Positions 46,963 through 56,255 of a stretch of DNA of 64,000 bases are shown here, in pieces (within the stretch, counting starts at the first letter, position 1; the number at the start of each line of letters is the position of its first letter). The position numbers were made by a program, and so were the translations under genes. Source of the DNA: Bacillota bacterium (GTDB taxonomy: Bacteria > Bacillota > SHA-98 > UBA4971); the NCBI GenBank assembly GCA_012842395.1, contig DUSX01000002.1, positions 124,001 to 188,000 of the forward strand, given 5' to 3'. The notes beneath the pieces were generated by a model. It saw only the letters and a program-made list of their open reading frames with translations, did no database searches and was not told the DNA's origin.

Positions 46963-47076
46963 GAAACGCCGCGCACACCAGGTAAACTAGAAATGGGAGC
47001 TTGTGCTCATCTCCTCTGCCCGCGGCGCTCGCGCCGCGCCTGGTGTAGGAGGGGCCGGGAGGCAAGGTGAAGGAAT

Positions 47077-47910
47077 ATGGCGCAGCGCAGCAGTCCTGGC
47101 ACACAGCCGAGCCTCTTTGCGCGCCTTGTGCGCCGGAGGCGTCGGGTTCGCTCGTATCTCGCGTTGCTTGCGATCATGATTCTCTATGTCGTGCTCTGCG
47201 TCATGCCCGGCGGACACGGACGCGGTGGCGGAGCATGGGCGCAGCCCGTCGCCACAGGCGTGATCGCGACGGTTGCGACGGTTGAGGGAACGTGCACGCG
47301 TCTTCCCGCAAGATCTGCAGAGTGGGTCGAAACAAGGGCAGGGGGCCTGATCTACGGCGGCGACCGGCTGAAGTGCGGGCCTGACTCCTGGGCCGTCATC
47401 GACCTCGTTGACGGCGGCTCTGTCACGCTCGGTCCTGGCTGCGAGGTTCAGTTCGACTCGCTCCTGTACGTGCGCCTGTTCATCGGCAGGCTGTGGGCAA
47501 GAATACAGCCGGTTGCGCCCGGCGGGACTGACTTTCGCGTGGAGACTCCTAGCGCGGTGGTGGGCGTCCGAGGTACGCATTTCACTGTCTGGGTGAGCGA
47601 CGAATACGCAACCACTGTCTCCGTCGAGTCGGGAGTGGTGGAGGTGCTCGGAGCGGGGCAAGCGGTTCTGGTTCCAGAGGGGTACGCTACCCGGGTGAGA
47701 CGAGGCCAGGCTCCCGAGGAGCCGGGGCCCATGGGCGATGACGAAAAGCGGGCGTGGGCGGAGAGACGGGGCAGGCTCAAGGGACAGACCGGCAGCGATG
47801 GGGACAGTGGGTACGACAGTGGTGACAAGAAGGGTGGCAAGCAAGACGTTCACAACGGAAAGGCTCCGGGTCCTCCGGATGACCGTCCCGGCGGCGGGGG
47901 CAAGGGGTAA
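47077..47910 (+). CDS. FecR-domain protein, membrane-anchored
   Basis: 277 residues from ATG 47077 (AAGGTGAAGGA upstream). A basic N-terminus and one hydrophobic helix (about 27-45) anchor it; the outside part carries a FecR domain (about 60-200: GGDRLKCGPDSWAVIDL, TPSAVVGVRGTHFTVWV). The tail (about 215-277) is a low-complexity Gly/Asp/Lys linker. FecR domains pair with CHASE2 cyclases in several genomes; here it may scaffold or modulate the sensor. Role inferred from context only. Confidence 0.85.
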   Translation: MAQRSSPGTQPSLFARLVRRRRRVRSYLALLAIMILYVVLCVMPGGHGRGGGAWAQPVATGVIATVATVEGTCTRLPARSAEWVETRAGGLIYGGDRLKCGPDSWAVIDLVDGGSVTLGPGCEVQFDSLLYVRLFIGRLWARIQPVAPGGTDFRVETPSAVVGVRGTHFTVWVSDEYATTVSVESGVVEVLGAGQAVLVPEGYATRVRRGQAPEEPGPMGDDEKRAWAERRGRLKGQTGSDGDSGYDSGDKKGGKQDVHNGKAPGPPDDRPGGGGKG

Positions 47911-47921
47911 AGTGTGACTGC

Positions 47922-48674
47922 TTGAGAGAAGGCTCGATTGATGGGAGACGCATTGGCTCCGACCGGGGGTGGTGTGAGCTGAGACAGAACCCTGAGCCCG
48001 AGCAGATCCTCAGGACTGTACCGCTTTTCAGCCGCCTGGACCACGCGAGCCTCGAGAAACTCTCGGGGATCGCGTGCAAGCGGCGTTACGGGCGCGGTAG
48101 CCACATCTTCCTCGAGGGCGACCCTGGCGGTTTTCTTTTGATCATCGCCGAAGGGCAAGTCAAAATCCACAAAGTCTCCGAAGACGGACGCGAGAAGACC
48201 CTTGCCATCCTGGAGGCCGGGGATTTCTTCGGCGAGATGAGCGTCTTCGACGGCGCTCCGAGGTCGGCGTCTGCCCAGGCTCTATCCGACTGCGAGGTGC
48301 TCATCATCGACCGCGAGCCGTTTCTCGCCCTCCTGAAAACCACGCCCGGACTCGCGGCCGACGTAGCGCTCGCCCTCGTGGAGCGATTGCGCAGGACGAA
48401 CGACGACCTAGAACGCCTCGCATTCCGGGACGCGCGCGGGAAGGTTGTCGAGGCACTGCTTCAGCTTGCGGAAGCCCATGGCGAGAGGGTGGCCTGCGGC
48501 CTGCGTCTCAAGGTGAAGCTGACCCACCAGGAGCTTGCGAATTACGCCGGCGTGACGCGGGAGACGGTTACAAGGGTCCTCGCCGAGCTTGGGGAAGCTG
48601 GGCTCGTGACGGTCGATCGCGGGAGACGACTCGTCATTCGCGACGAAGAGGCGTTGCGTGAAGTCCTGCTATGA
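47922..48674 (+). CDS. CRP/FNR-family transcription regulator
   Basis: cAMP-responsive regulator candidate. 250 residues from TTG 47922; the true start may be up to 20 codons later. Cyclic-nucleotide domain about 30-145 with the phosphate-binding cassette FFGEMSVFDGAPRSAS: G104, E105, R114 and S115 match the cAMP ligands of E. coli CRP. No FNR cysteine cluster is present. Helix-turn-helix LTHQELANYAGVTRETVTRVL carries R213, E214 and R218, equivalent to R180, E181 and R185 of CRP. Directly follows the FecR gene. Confidence 0.93.
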   Translation: MREGSIDGRRIGSDRGWCELRQNPEPEQILRTVPLFSRLDHASLEKLSGIACKRRYGRGSHIFLEGDPGGFLLIIAEGQVKIHKVSEDGREKTLAILEAGDFFGEMSVFDGAPRSASAQALSDCEVLIIDREPFLALLKTTPGLAADVALALVERLRRTNDDLERLAFRDARGKVVEALLQLAEAHGERVACGLRLKVKLTHQELANYAGVTRETVTRVLAELGEAGLVTVDRGRRLVIRDEEALREVLL

Positions 48675-48913
48675 CGATCCTTTGACTGAGTGAAGGTGCG
48701 TTAGTCTTTGCCTTATTTCCAGCAGCTGCCGGGTTGCCGGTGATTGCGCGAGAGGTGTCGAGACCTGGCCATTGGCCTGACGCGCCGGGTTTTGCGAAGA
48801 GACCCCGCTTGGTGCGCCGTCCGCGAGGGCAACACTAGCAACCCCCGGCCCAATAATCAGAAGCGTTTTCGGCTCCCCACTTAGAGGCATAACGGGTGTC
48901 CCGAGGAGGTCTT
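48675..48913. other. Gap between CRP-family gene and DNA alkyltransferase gene
   Basis: About 240 bases, mostly repeat copy E (48718-48848). No promoter was recognised with confidence. Confidence 0.5.
48718..48848. repeat. Intergenic repeat family, copy E
   Basis: Begins CAGCAGCTGCCGGGTTGCCGGTGATTG and ends GAGGGCAACACTAGCAACCCCCGG; the ends GCCGGGTTGC and GCAACCCCCGG are inverted relative to each other, as in copy A. The core is shared with copy F, and the beginning is shared with the fragment at 62282-62310. Non-coding. Confidence 0.7.
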
Positions 48914-49471
48914 TTGGCGGTGGCTGTTTCACTGTCGGCATACGGGCACGTGGACCGGGTTTTCCTCTCCGCATTGGAGTCCCCCGTCGGGACTCTCCGG
49001 CTTGCCTCGACCTCAGGGGGTCTGGTGAAGGTGAGCCTCCCGGCCGAAGGCGAGAACGGGTTCCTGGCATGGCTGGCGCTCCGGTTCCCCGGCGCGGACC
49101 TCGTTTGCTCAAGCGACGAGAATGGCGAGTTTCATCGGCAGCTCGAAGAGTACTTTCAGGGTTCCCGGACGGCCTTCGACTGCCGGGTCAAGGTCGCCGG
49201 GAGCGCGTTCACCAGGCAGGTCCTGGAAGAGACTAGAAGGATCCCGTTTGGCGGCACGGCCTCTTACGGTGAAGTTGCGGCCGCCATAGGTCAACCGCTT
49301 GCGGCGAGGGCGGTTGGCAGAGCTCTCGCGGCCAACCCACTTCCCATAATCATCCCCTGCCACCGGGTGATCGGGAAAGGCGGATCGCTCGTGGGGTTCG
49401 GCGGGGGCCTTGTCTTGAAAGGGTGGCTCCTTGCTCACGAGCGCAGGGTGCTGTATGGGCAGCCCACATAG
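48914..49471 (+). CDS. ogt: Methylated-DNA-protein cysteine methyltransferase
   Basis: Suicide DNA-repair enzyme removing alkyl groups from O6-guanine. About 185 residues; TTG 48914 (AGGAGG 4 nt upstream) or GTG 48920 may start it. The active-site motif PCHRV is present (IIIPCHRVIGKGG), with the helix-turn-helix region SYGEVAAAIGQPLAARAVGRAL and C-terminal GFGGGLVLKGWLLAHE. The N-terminal domain is short, as in Ogt/MGMT-type proteins without an AdaA domain. Transcribed singly. Confidence 0.92.
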   Translation: MAVAVSLSAYGHVDRVFLSALESPVGTLRLASTSGGLVKVSLPAEGENGFLAWLALRFPGADLVCSSDENGEFHRQLEEYFQGSRTAFDCRVKVAGSAFTRQVLEETRRIPFGGTASYGEVAAAIGQPLAARAVGRALAANPLPIIIPCHRVIGKGGSLVGFGGGLVLKGWLLAHERRVLYGQPT

Positions 49472-49711
49472 CACGTCTGGGTCAGGGAACGTCTTGCCAC
49501 CCCCCTGCCGTGCGAGCGGAGTCGAGCAAGGCCATGGGTCGCCTTGCGGCGACCCGCGCCTCCATATTGTCTGTGGGCGTGTTGACGCGCGCGAGCGAAC
49601 AGTGGCGCGATATATAGTGAAAGTGCAAGCTCGCCCCGCGAGTCCGGCGATCGCGGCCGCACACGGCGCATCGCGCCGGTTATTCCATGATGCATCTTTT
49701 AGAAGGCTTGG

Positions 49712-49720
49712 TGCTATAAT
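49712..49720 (+). promoter_or_regulatory. Extended -10 promoter of the ctsR operon
   Basis: TGC plus TATAAT (49715-49720). No strong -35. The predicted transcription start falls at the edge of or inside the CtsR operator immediately downstream. Confidence 0.65.
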
Positions 49721-49722
49721 AT

Positions 49723-49747
49723 GGTCGAAAGGTCAGGAAAGGTCAAA
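49723..49747. promoter_or_regulatory. CtsR operator, three GGTC heptads
   Basis: GGTCAGG (49731-49737), AAA, GGTCAAA (49741-49747) matches the CtsR direct-repeat consensus (heptad-NAN-heptad), and another GGTCGAA lies at 49723-49729 one base upstream. Bound CtsR would block the promoter, giving the classical autoregulated class III heat-shock control. Confidence 0.8.
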
Positions 49748-49811
49748 GTGGTTCCTGGCAATACCAAATCGTAGATGCCGCGATATCGCAGGACATCGGG
49801 AAGGGAAATCC

Positions 49812-50273
49812 GTGGGCAACCTCGCAGACTACATTGAGAGCTACCTGAAACGGCTCCTCGAAAACGCCGAGCAGGGCATGATAGAGCTGCAAAGGCGCGA
49901 GCTTGCGGAGATGTTCAAATGCGTGCCTTCACAGATCAACTACGTGCTGACGACGAGGTTTACGCCTGATAGGGGTTACATCGTGGAGACCCGCAGAGGG
50001 GGTGGCGGTTACATCCGCATAGTCCGGCTGTCCTTTCGACCGAGCCAAGACCTGAGGTCTCTCATTGAGGCGGAGATTGGGGACGAGATCACGGAGAGGC
50101 GGGCTGACGCGCTGCTGCTCCGGCTCGAGGACGAGGGGCTGCTCGATGAGGGCGATCGCGCATTTGTGAAGGCCGTCATCGAGCGTGAGACGGGAAGGCT
50201 GCACCCGAGCTACCGCGGTATGGTACGGGCGAGCCTTCTGAGAGCCATGGTGATGTCGTTGCTGCGCGAGTAA
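49812..50273 (+). CDS. ctsR: Class III stress gene repressor CtsR
   Basis: Dimeric repressor of clp genes, inactivated at heat shock. 153 residues from GTG 49812, chosen because AAGGGAAA lies about 6 nt upstream. N-terminal winged helix: LADYIESYLKRLLENAEQG, ELAEMFKCVPSQINYVLTTRF; wing TRRGGGGYIRIVR with the glycine loop that contacts DNA and senses temperature. The C-terminal helical domain is present. It is separated from mcsA by about 350 bases containing repeat copy C, unusual for this normally tight operon. Confidence 0.96.
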   Translation: MGNLADYIESYLKRLLENAEQGMIELQRRELAEMFKCVPSQINYVLTTRFTPDRGYIVETRRGGGGYIRIVRLSFRPSQDLRSLIEAEIGDEITERRADALLLRLEDEGLLDEGDRAFVKAVIERETGRLHPSYRGMVRASLLRAMVMSLLRE

Positions 50274-50623
50274 GGTGTGAGCACGCCCGTAAGTCACGGC
50301 GGGGAAATGCTCCCGGCTTTCGGGCGGGGCTGCCGGTCGTTGCACGAGGTGTGTCAGAATCCAGCCGCTTGCGGTGCGGGCGGGATTCTGGCGGAGCGCT
50401 TCCCGGTTGAGGCGCTGTCCCTGGATGCGGCACGGGCGACCCTGCACGTGACGGGAACAGTCCGTCGATGGACGTAGCTTCGTCGACGCAACCTTACTTG
50501 GGGCCGCGGGCGTTGTGCGGGAATGGCGCGAGAGATGGCGAAGAGATGACGAGAGCCACGCGAGAAACTCGTGGCGCCATACTTAGACACATAGACACAT
50601 ACGGAATGTGGGGGGTGTGAGCG
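50274..50623. other. Gap between ctsR and mcsA
   Basis: 350 bases without a gene inside an otherwise compact operon. Repeat copy C occupies most of it. I see no separate promoter for mcsA. Confidence 0.55.
50320..50590. repeat. Intergenic repeat family, copy C
   Basis: Left part GGGGCTGCCGGTCGTTGCACGAGGTGT (50327-50352) aligns with the start of copy E; the right end is GGCGCCATACTTAG (50573-50586), the exact complement of the 14-mer in copy D. The middle has diverged or is longer than in other copies. Located between ctsR and mcsA. Confidence 0.65.
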
Positions 50624-51148
50624 ATGGTATGCGACGAATGCGGAAAGAGACCCGCGAACGTTCACCTAACCAAGATAATCAACGGTGTGAAGACCGAGTC
50701 GCACCTTTGTGAGCAGTGCGCGCGTGAGAAGGGCGAGCTCGACTTCTTCTCCGAGCCCAAGTTCTCGTTTCCAAGCCTTCTCGCAGGGCTGCTCCAATAT
50801 GACCCCGGCTTCACGGCGCCGCTCACCATACCGGGCGGCGTGACAAGCCGCTGCCGGAGTTGCGGCCTGGACTTCTCAGAGTTCCGGAACACCGGGTTCC
50901 TCGGATGTCCCGACTGCTACGAGGAATTCCGCGGGAGGCTGGAGCCGCTTCTGAGGCGCGTCCACGGCAGCGTGCGCCATACTGGGAAGGTTCCTGGAAA
51001 GACGGGCGCGACAGCGGGCAAGAGGCGGGAGATCGAGGAGCTGCGTGCCGAGCTTGCGAGATTGGTGGCGAAGGAGCAGTACGAGGAGGCCGCGAAGGTC
51101 CGGGACAGGATCCGCGCTCTTGAGAAGGATCTCGCGGGCGAGTCGTGA
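50624..51148 (+). CDS. mcsA: McsA, activator of protein arginine kinase
   Basis: Zinc protein that activates McsB and helps deliver substrates. 174 residues from ATG 50624. Two CxxC pairs near the start (CDECGKRP, CEQCAREKG) and two more (CRSCGLDFS, CPDCYEEF) form the zinc sites; the C-terminus is a UVR motif (ARLVAKEQYEEAAKVRDRI) like that in ClpC. Lies 15 bases before mcsB. Confidence 0.96.
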   Translation: MVCDECGKRPANVHLTKIINGVKTESHLCEQCAREKGELDFFSEPKFSFPSLLAGLLQYDPGFTAPLTIPGGVTSRCRSCGLDFSEFRNTGFLGCPDCYEEFRGRLEPLLRRVHGSVRHTGKVPGKTGATAGKRREIEELRAELARLVAKEQYEEAAKVRDRIRALEKDLAGES

Positions 51149-51163
51149 GAGGAGGGTGCCGAC

Positions 51164-52231
51164 GTGTCTCTTGAGGACATAATAGACAAGACGACCAGCG
51201 CTTGGATGCAGGCCGACGCGCCGTCCGCCGACGTGGTTTTGAGCTCTCGAGTGAGGCTCGCCCGGGATCTCGCGGGCATACCCTTTCCGCACCGGGCGTC
51301 AGAAGCGGACCTAGCGAGGGTGGCGGACCAGGTTCAGCGGGCGATTAGGACCACGAAGGAGCTCTCAGACCTCGTTGTGATCCGCCTGGCGGAGACGCCC
51401 GCACTTGACCGACAGATCCTCGTCGAGAAGCATCTCATCAGCCCGCAGCACGCGCAGGGCGCGAGACACCGGCTCGTGGCGATTCGTCCAGACGAGACCG
51501 TGAGCGTGATGGTGAACGAGGAAGACCACCTTCGCATCCAGGCCCTTCTCCCGGGGCTGCAGCTCGAGGAGGCCCTCAAGCTTGCGAGCCAGGTTGACGA
51601 CCTGTTCGAGACCAAGCTGGATTACGCCTTCGACGAGAAGCTGGGCTATATCACGGCGTGCCCCACAAATGTGGGCACGGGGCTGCGCGCATCGGTCATG
51701 GTGCACCTGCCCGCCCTGGCCGCTACAGGCCAAGTCGGTCGTGTGCTGGCCACCGTTTCCAACGTGGGCATCGCCGTCAGGGGACTATATGGCGAGGGGT
51801 CCGAGGCCACGGGCAATGTGTTCCAGCTTTCGAACCAGGTGACCCTGGGTCGCTCCGAGGACGAGCTCGTGGACAACCTCGTGGGCGTGACCAAACAGAT
51901 CATCGGCCAGGAGCGGAGCGTGCGCGAGAAACTGGTGCGTGACAGGAGAGACCAACTTGAAGACAAGGTGAATCGCGCCTACGGGCTCCTGTCTCACGCC
52001 CGGCTCATAACATCCCAGGAGGCGTTGGGGCTCTTGTCGGACGTACGGCTCGGCGTCGAGGCTGGGCTCCTCCCCGGCGTCGACGCGAAGACCCTGAACG
52101 AGCTCATGGTCATCACGCAGCCCGCATACCTCCAGAGGATAATGGGGAAGGAGCTCGGGCCCCACGAGAGAGACGTGCGACGGGCCGCGCTGATAAGAGA
52201 GAAGATAAAGGCGAGGAAGGAAGGTAGATAA
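51164..52231 (+). CDS. mcsB: Protein arginine kinase McsB
   Basis: Phosphorylates arginines on misfolded proteins, marking them for ClpCP. 355 residues from GTG 51164, normal length. Phosphagen-kinase-type core: [50 protein letters not shown]. The C-terminal region that includes the phospho-arginine pocket is present. It ends 2 bases before clpC. Confidence 0.97.
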   Translation: MSLEDIIDKTTSAWMQADAPSADVVLSSRVRLARDLAGIPFPHRASEADLARVADQVQRAIRTTKELSDLVVIRLAETPALDRQILVEKHLISPQHAQGARHRLVAIRPDETVSVMVNEEDHLRIQALLPGLQLEEALKLASQVDDLFETKLDYAFDEKLGYITACPTNVGTGLRASVMVHLPALAATGQVGRVLATVSNVGIAVRGLYGEGSEATGNVFQLSNQVTLGRSEDELVDNLVGVTKQIIGQERSVREKLVRDRRDQLEDKVNRAYGLLSHARLITSQEALGLLSDVRLGVEAGLLPGVDAKTLNELMVITQPAYLQRIMGKELGPHERDVRRAALIREKIKARKEGR

Positions 52232-52233
52232 AC

Positions 52234-54681
52234 ATGATGATGTTTGGAGGGCTTACCGAGAGGGCGCAGCGAGTCCTTCAGCTCTCGCAGGAAGAGGCGA
52301 GAAGGCTCGGCCACGACGTCGTCGGAACCGAACATCTCCTGCTCGGCCTCGTCGGTGAGGGACAGGGCATCGCCGCCCGCGCGCTGCAGAATCTTGGCAT
52401 AAACCTGGACAACGTGCGCCAGGCTGTCGAGAGCATGGTCGGCCGTGGCGACCCGGACCGGGTGCGCATGTTGACGCTCACGCCTCGCGCCAAGAAGGTA
52501 CTGGAGCTTGCCATGGCTGAGGCGAGGCAGCTTGGCCAGGGCTACATCGGCACGGAGCACATCCTTCTTGGGCTCATCCGGGAGGGCGAGGGCGTGGCCG
52601 CTCAAGTGCTCACGAGCCTCGGCGCTGACCTCGAGAAGGTGCGCAAAGAGGTCGTGAGTCTGCTCGGTGAGGCCCCAGGTGCGGCTGTCAAGGGCAAGAA
52701 GGCGCACAAGACGCCCACCCTGGACCAGTTCGGCCGCGACCTCACCGCTATGGCCGAGGAGGGCAAGCTTGATCCGGTCATAGGACGCGCCAAGGAGATC
52801 GAACGGGTGATCCAGGTCCTGAGCCGCAGGACCAAGAACAACCCAGTGCTCATAGGCGATCCGGGTGTTGGCAAGACCGCCATCGTCGAGGGGCTCGCCC
52901 AGAACGTGGCGCGGGGCGACGTGCCGGAGGTGCTTCGCGGGAAGCGCGTCATCGCCCTCGATATGGGGTCGATAGTGGCAGGCACGAAGTTCAGGGGCGA
53001 ATTCGAGGAACGCCTCAAGCGCATAGTGGACGAGATCAGGGCTTCCGGCGATGTGGTGCTCTTCATAGATGAGATGCACACGATAGTGGGGGCAGGCGCG
53101 GCCGAGGGGGCGATCGACGCTGCCAATATCCTCAAGCCCGCGCTTGCCAGGGGTGAACTCCAGTGCATCGGCGCGACGACCATTGACGAGTACCGCAAGT
53201 ACGTTGAGAAAGACGCCGCGCTGGAGCGGCGGTTCCAGCCCATCATGGTCGGCGAGCCGACCGTGGATGAGACTATCGCTATCTTGGAGGGGCTGCGCGA
53301 CAGGTATGAGGCCCACCACCGGGTGAAGATCACCGATGAGGCGCTCCGCGCCGCGGCGCGTCTGGCTGACAGGTATATCACTGACAGGTTCCTGCCGGAC
53401 AAGGCCATCGATCTTGTGGACGAAGCGTCGTCGAAGGTCCGGCTCGCGACGACCATCGAACCGCCCGACATCAAGAAGCTCGAGGACGAGTTCAACAGGA
53501 TAAGGACGGAGAAGGAGGCTGCCATCAAGAACGAGGAGTTCGAGAAGGCGGCGGCCCTCAGGGACAAGGAGCAAAAGATCAAGGAAGAGATCGACGCGAA
53601 AAAGAACGAGTGGCAGAGCAAGCGCGGCATGGCCGAGGCCACCGTCACCGCGGAGGACATCGCCCAGGTTGTGTCGTCGTGGACTGGAATCCCCGTGGCA
53701 CAGCTTGCTGAGGAGGAAACCCAGCGGCTGCTCAAGCTGGAGGAGACCCTCCACAAGCGGGTCATAGGCCAGGACGAGCCGGTCGAGGCCCTTGCCAGGG
53801 CCATCCGGAGGGCGCGCGCAGGGCTCAAGGACCCGAGGCGCCCGATCGGGTCGTTCATCTTCCTCGGGCCGACGGGTGTTGGCAAGACCGAGCTTGCGAG
53901 AGCGCTCGCCGAGGCCTTGTTTGGCGACGAGGACGCAATGATAGCGTTCGACATGTCCGAGTACATGGAGAGACATACGGTGTCGAGGCTCATAGGCGCG
54001 CCTCCTGGCTACGTCGGCTACGAGGAAGCTGGCCAGCTCACGGAGAGAGTGCGAAGGCGGCCGTACTCGGTGGTCCTGTTCGACGAGATCGAGAAGGCGC
54101 ACCCGGACGTGTTCAACGTCCTGCTGCAGGTGCTCGAGGAAGGTAGGCTCACGGATGGCAAGGGACGGACTGTGGACTTCCGAAACACGGTCATAATAAT
54201 GACCTCTAACGTGGGCGCGAACCTTATCGACCGGGAGTCCCGGCTGGGGTTCACCGCCCGTGAGGATGAGGAATACAGCTACGAGCAGATGAAGGAAAAG
54301 ATCACGTCGGAGCTGCGACGGACTTTCAGGCCGGAGTTCCTCAACAGGGTGGACGAGATCATCGTGTTCCGTGCGCTTACCCCCGAGCAGATCAGGCGGA
54401 TCGTCGATCTCCAGCTCAAGGACGTGGAGGCGAGGCTCAAGGATCACGACATCCATCTGGAAGTGACGGATGAAGCCAAGGACCTCCTTGCGAAAGAGGG
54501 GTTCAGCAAGGAATTCGGAGCGCGTCCGCTCAGGAGGACCATCGAGCGCATGATCGAGAACAGGCTCTCCGAGGAGCTCCTCCAAGGCCGCATCAAGGAT
54601 GGCGACACGGTGCGAGTCTCGGTTGTGGACGGGACCATCGCCGTGCAGCGCAAGGAAAGAGAGGCCGTGCGTCAGGCATAG
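52234..54681 (+). CDS. clpC: ClpC AAA+ unfoldase
   Basis: Hexameric unfoldase that feeds ClpP; recognises phospho-arginine marks. 815 residues. N-terminal double Clp-N repeat (about 1-145), first AAA domain with [16 protein letters not shown], middle coiled coil with a UVR-like helix ([17 protein letters not shown]), second AAA domain with [16 protein letters not shown], and a C-terminal D2 small domain. All Walker motifs are intact. Last gene of the operon; followed by a large hairpin. Confidence 0.98.
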   Translation: MMMFGGLTERAQRVLQLSQEEARRLGHDVVGTEHLLLGLVGEGQGIAARALQNLGINLDNVRQAVESMVGRGDPDRVRMLTLTPRAKKVLELAMAEARQLGQGYIGTEHILLGLIREGEGVAAQVLTSLGADLEKVRKEVVSLLGEAPGAAVKGKKAHKTPTLDQFGRDLTAMAEEGKLDPVIGRAKEIERVIQVLSRRTKNNPVLIGDPGVGKTAIVEGLAQNVARGDVPEVLRGKRVIALDMGSIVAGTKFRGEFEERLKRIVDEIRASGDVVLFIDEMHTIVGAGAAEGAIDAANILKPALARGELQCIGATTIDEYRKYVEKDAALERRFQPIMVGEPTVDETIAILEGLRDRYEAHHRVKITDEALRAAARLADRYITDRFLPDKAIDLVDEASSKVRLATTIEPPDIKKLEDEFNRIRTEKEAAIKNEEFEKAAALRDKEQKIKEEIDAKKNEWQSKRGMAEATVTAEDIAQVVSSWTGIPVAQLAEEETQRLLKLEETLHKRVIGQDEPVEALARAIRRARAGLKDPRRPIGSFIFLGPTGVGKTELARALAEALFGDEDAMIAFDMSEYMERHTVSRLIGAPPGYVGYEEAGQLTERVRRRPYSVVLFDEIEKAHPDVFNVLLQVLEEGRLTDGKGRTVDFRNTVIIMTSNVGANLIDRESRLGFTAREDEEYSYEQMKEKITSELRRTFRPEFLNRVDEIIVFRALTPEQIRRIVDLQLKDVEARLKDHDIHLEVTDEAKDLLAKEGFSKEFGARPLRRTIERMIENRLSEELLQGRIKDGDTVRVSVVDGTIAVQRKEREAVRQA

Positions 54682-55055
54682 CGCAGGCGCAGGCGTCACT
54701 CGCCGGCCCGACGGGCGCGACCAGCGCAGCCTCGCCGCCCCGCGACTCGCGGAGGTCGCGCGTCATCCCATGACGGAAAGTAAAGAGCCCCGGGCGCGGA
54801 CGCCACGGCGCCCGGAAAGTTCGGTGGGCTGCGGGCAATCCTGAGCAACGAAAACGGCCGAGCAGGGACTCGTCTCAAGAGGCGACGCCTTGCTCGGCCG
54901 ATTCATGCTTTTGGGTGAAGGGGATCCGTCGTCGCGCGGCGAACCCTGCCACAAGCCTATTCCATTGAAGAATCTCCGCGCCACAGCGTCTGATCATACG
55001 AGACCTCAAGAACGTGCGGGTGCGGCGCGGGGCAGGGATGAGGAGGGTCGCGGGG
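54682..55055. other. Intergenic region, clpC to ECF sigma gene
   Basis: About 370 bases without a gene. Contains the hairpin at 54855-54900. The likely ECF-dependent or sigma-A promoter for the sigma operon should lie within 54905-55040, but none was recognised. Confidence 0.5.
54855..54900 (+). terminator. Hairpin downstream of clpC
   Basis: CGGCCGAGCA (54855-54864) pairs with TGCTCGGCCG (54891-54900), with further pairing (CGTC/GACG) inside. The T-run on the plus strand is weak (attcatgctttt), while AACGAAAA precedes it. It probably marks the end of the ctsR operon, with or without Rho. Confidence 0.6.
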
Positions 55056-55661
55056 GTGGTGACGCCCGACGATGCCCTCATAGAACGGTGTCGCGCCGGG
55101 GAGCAAGCGGCATTCGAGGAAATGGTTGCGATTTACCACCGGCGAGTGTGGAGCATCGCATATCAGATGAGCGGTGACCCTGACGACGCGGACGATATCA
55201 CTCAAGAGACGTTCGTCAGGGTTTACCGGGCCATTGGCAAGTTTCGAGAGAGGTCATCGTTCACCACGTGGCTCCATCGGATCACGTTGAACCTGTGCAC
55301 CGACTTCCTAAGGCGGCGTCGACGCCACTACGACACCATATCGCTTGACCTCGTCGACGCCGAAGGGTGCGGTGAAGTGAGGCAAACGCCGGTTGCCGCC
55401 GGCAGCCCTGCCGGAACCCACAATCCCTCGGCAAGTCCGCTGCGGGAGGCAGAGACCGCGGAACTCCGGGCGAAGCTGCGAGAAGCCATACTCTCTTTGC
55501 CGGAGCACTACCGTGCGGTGATAGTGCTGCGAGACATCGAAGGCATGTCGTACCGGGAGATTGCGTCCGTGCTCGCCTGCCCAGAAGGAACCGTCATGTC
55601 GAGGCTTTTCTACGCGAAGAGAGCGCTGCGGGAAAAGCTGCGCGGCTATGTAGAGGAATGA
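55056..55661 (+). CDS. ECF sigma-70 family RNA polymerase sigma factor
   Basis: Alternative sigma factor of the ECF group (SigW-like). About 201 residues from GTG 55056, with AGGAGGG 8 nt upstream. Region 2: AFEEMVAIYHRRVWSIAYQM, DADDITQETFVRVYRAI; region 4: LPEHYRAVIVLRDIEGMSYREI then GTVMSRLFYAKRALREKL. The linker between regions (about 105-145) is Gly/Ala/Pro-rich. It overlaps the zinc-finger gene by 4 bases. Confidence 0.95.
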   Translation: MVTPDDALIERCRAGEQAAFEEMVAIYHRRVWSIAYQMSGDPDDADDITQETFVRVYRAIGKFRERSSFTTWLHRITLNLCTDFLRRRRRHYDTISLDLVDAEGCGEVRQTPVAAGSPAGTHNPSASPLREAETAELRAKLREAILSLPEHYRAVIVLRDIEGMSYREIASVLACPEGTVMSRLFYAKRALREKLRGYVEE

Positions 55662-56146
55662 TGTGCGTGGGACGAGTTCGCCGACAGAGGAACCGGCCGT
55701 TGAGCTGTCGTGACCTTCGTTGGAAGGTGCTTATGTACGCGGAGGGGACACTTGAAGGGCCGGAGCGCGGGGCGGTGGAGGCTCACCTCGAGGCGTGCGA
55801 AAGCTGCAGAACCACGGCGGGGCACATGCGCGACGTCACCAACGCGCTCACCGTGCTGCGCGACGAGCCTGCGACCCAGCTCGACCCCGTGAGGCTCGCG
55901 CTGATCGCGCGGCGAGAGGTTGCCCGGAGACGCGGCGTCCGTGGCCTGGCCCTCCAGGTGGGCTCGAGGATGGATGCCTTGGTTGGCCCGGTGCTGGACC
56001 ACCCCACCGAAACCCTCCTGACCTCGGGGGCGGTGATGTGGCTCGCGACTTTGAACGTGGCCGAAGTCTCTGGTCTTGAGAAGTTCGTGGTGAAAGCCGC
56101 GCTATTCGTGCTCGATCACTTGAGGCTACCGGGCTGCGCGCGATGA
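55658..56146 (+). CDS. Putative anti-sigma factor with zinc-finger (zf-HC2-like)
   Basis: 162 residues from ATG 55658 (ATGA overlap with the sigma stop). The N-terminal zinc-binding motif HLEACESC (His-X3-Cys-X2-Cys) is the hallmark of ZAS/zf-HC2 anti-sigma factors. A moderately hydrophobic stretch (TLLTSGAVMWLATLNV, about 120-137) near the C-terminus could be a membrane segment. Expected to bind the preceding sigma factor. How the signal reaches it is unknown. Confidence 0.8.
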   Translation: MMCVGRVRRQRNRPLSCRDLRWKVLMYAEGTLEGPERGAVEAHLEACESCRTTAGHMRDVTNALTVLRDEPATQLDPVRLALIARREVARRRGVRGLALQVGSRMDALVGPVLDHPTETLLTSGAVMWLATLNVAEVSGLEKFVVKAALFVLDHLRLPGCAR

Positions 56147-56255
56147 AACCGCGCTCACCCCGCACGCGGTGTTTCATGCGGGACGCGAGCACGAGTGCCC
56201 GCGAGCCTGACGCGGGCGGTTCGAACTCGCGGCTGGGGGAGGAGGCGTTGGCAGG

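Larger units (their letters stand above)
49472..49811. other. Regulatory region upstream of ctsR
   Basis: 340 bases with no gene. It contains the extended -10 box (49712-49720) and the CtsR operator (49723-49747). The rest, 49472-49690, is GC-rich with nothing recognised. Confidence 0.55.

Noticed and set aside
51994-54699. A 901-codon open frame antisense to clpC and mcsB
   Set aside because: It mirrors the codon structure of clpC in GC-rich DNA, has no recognisable domain, and overlaps two certain genes.
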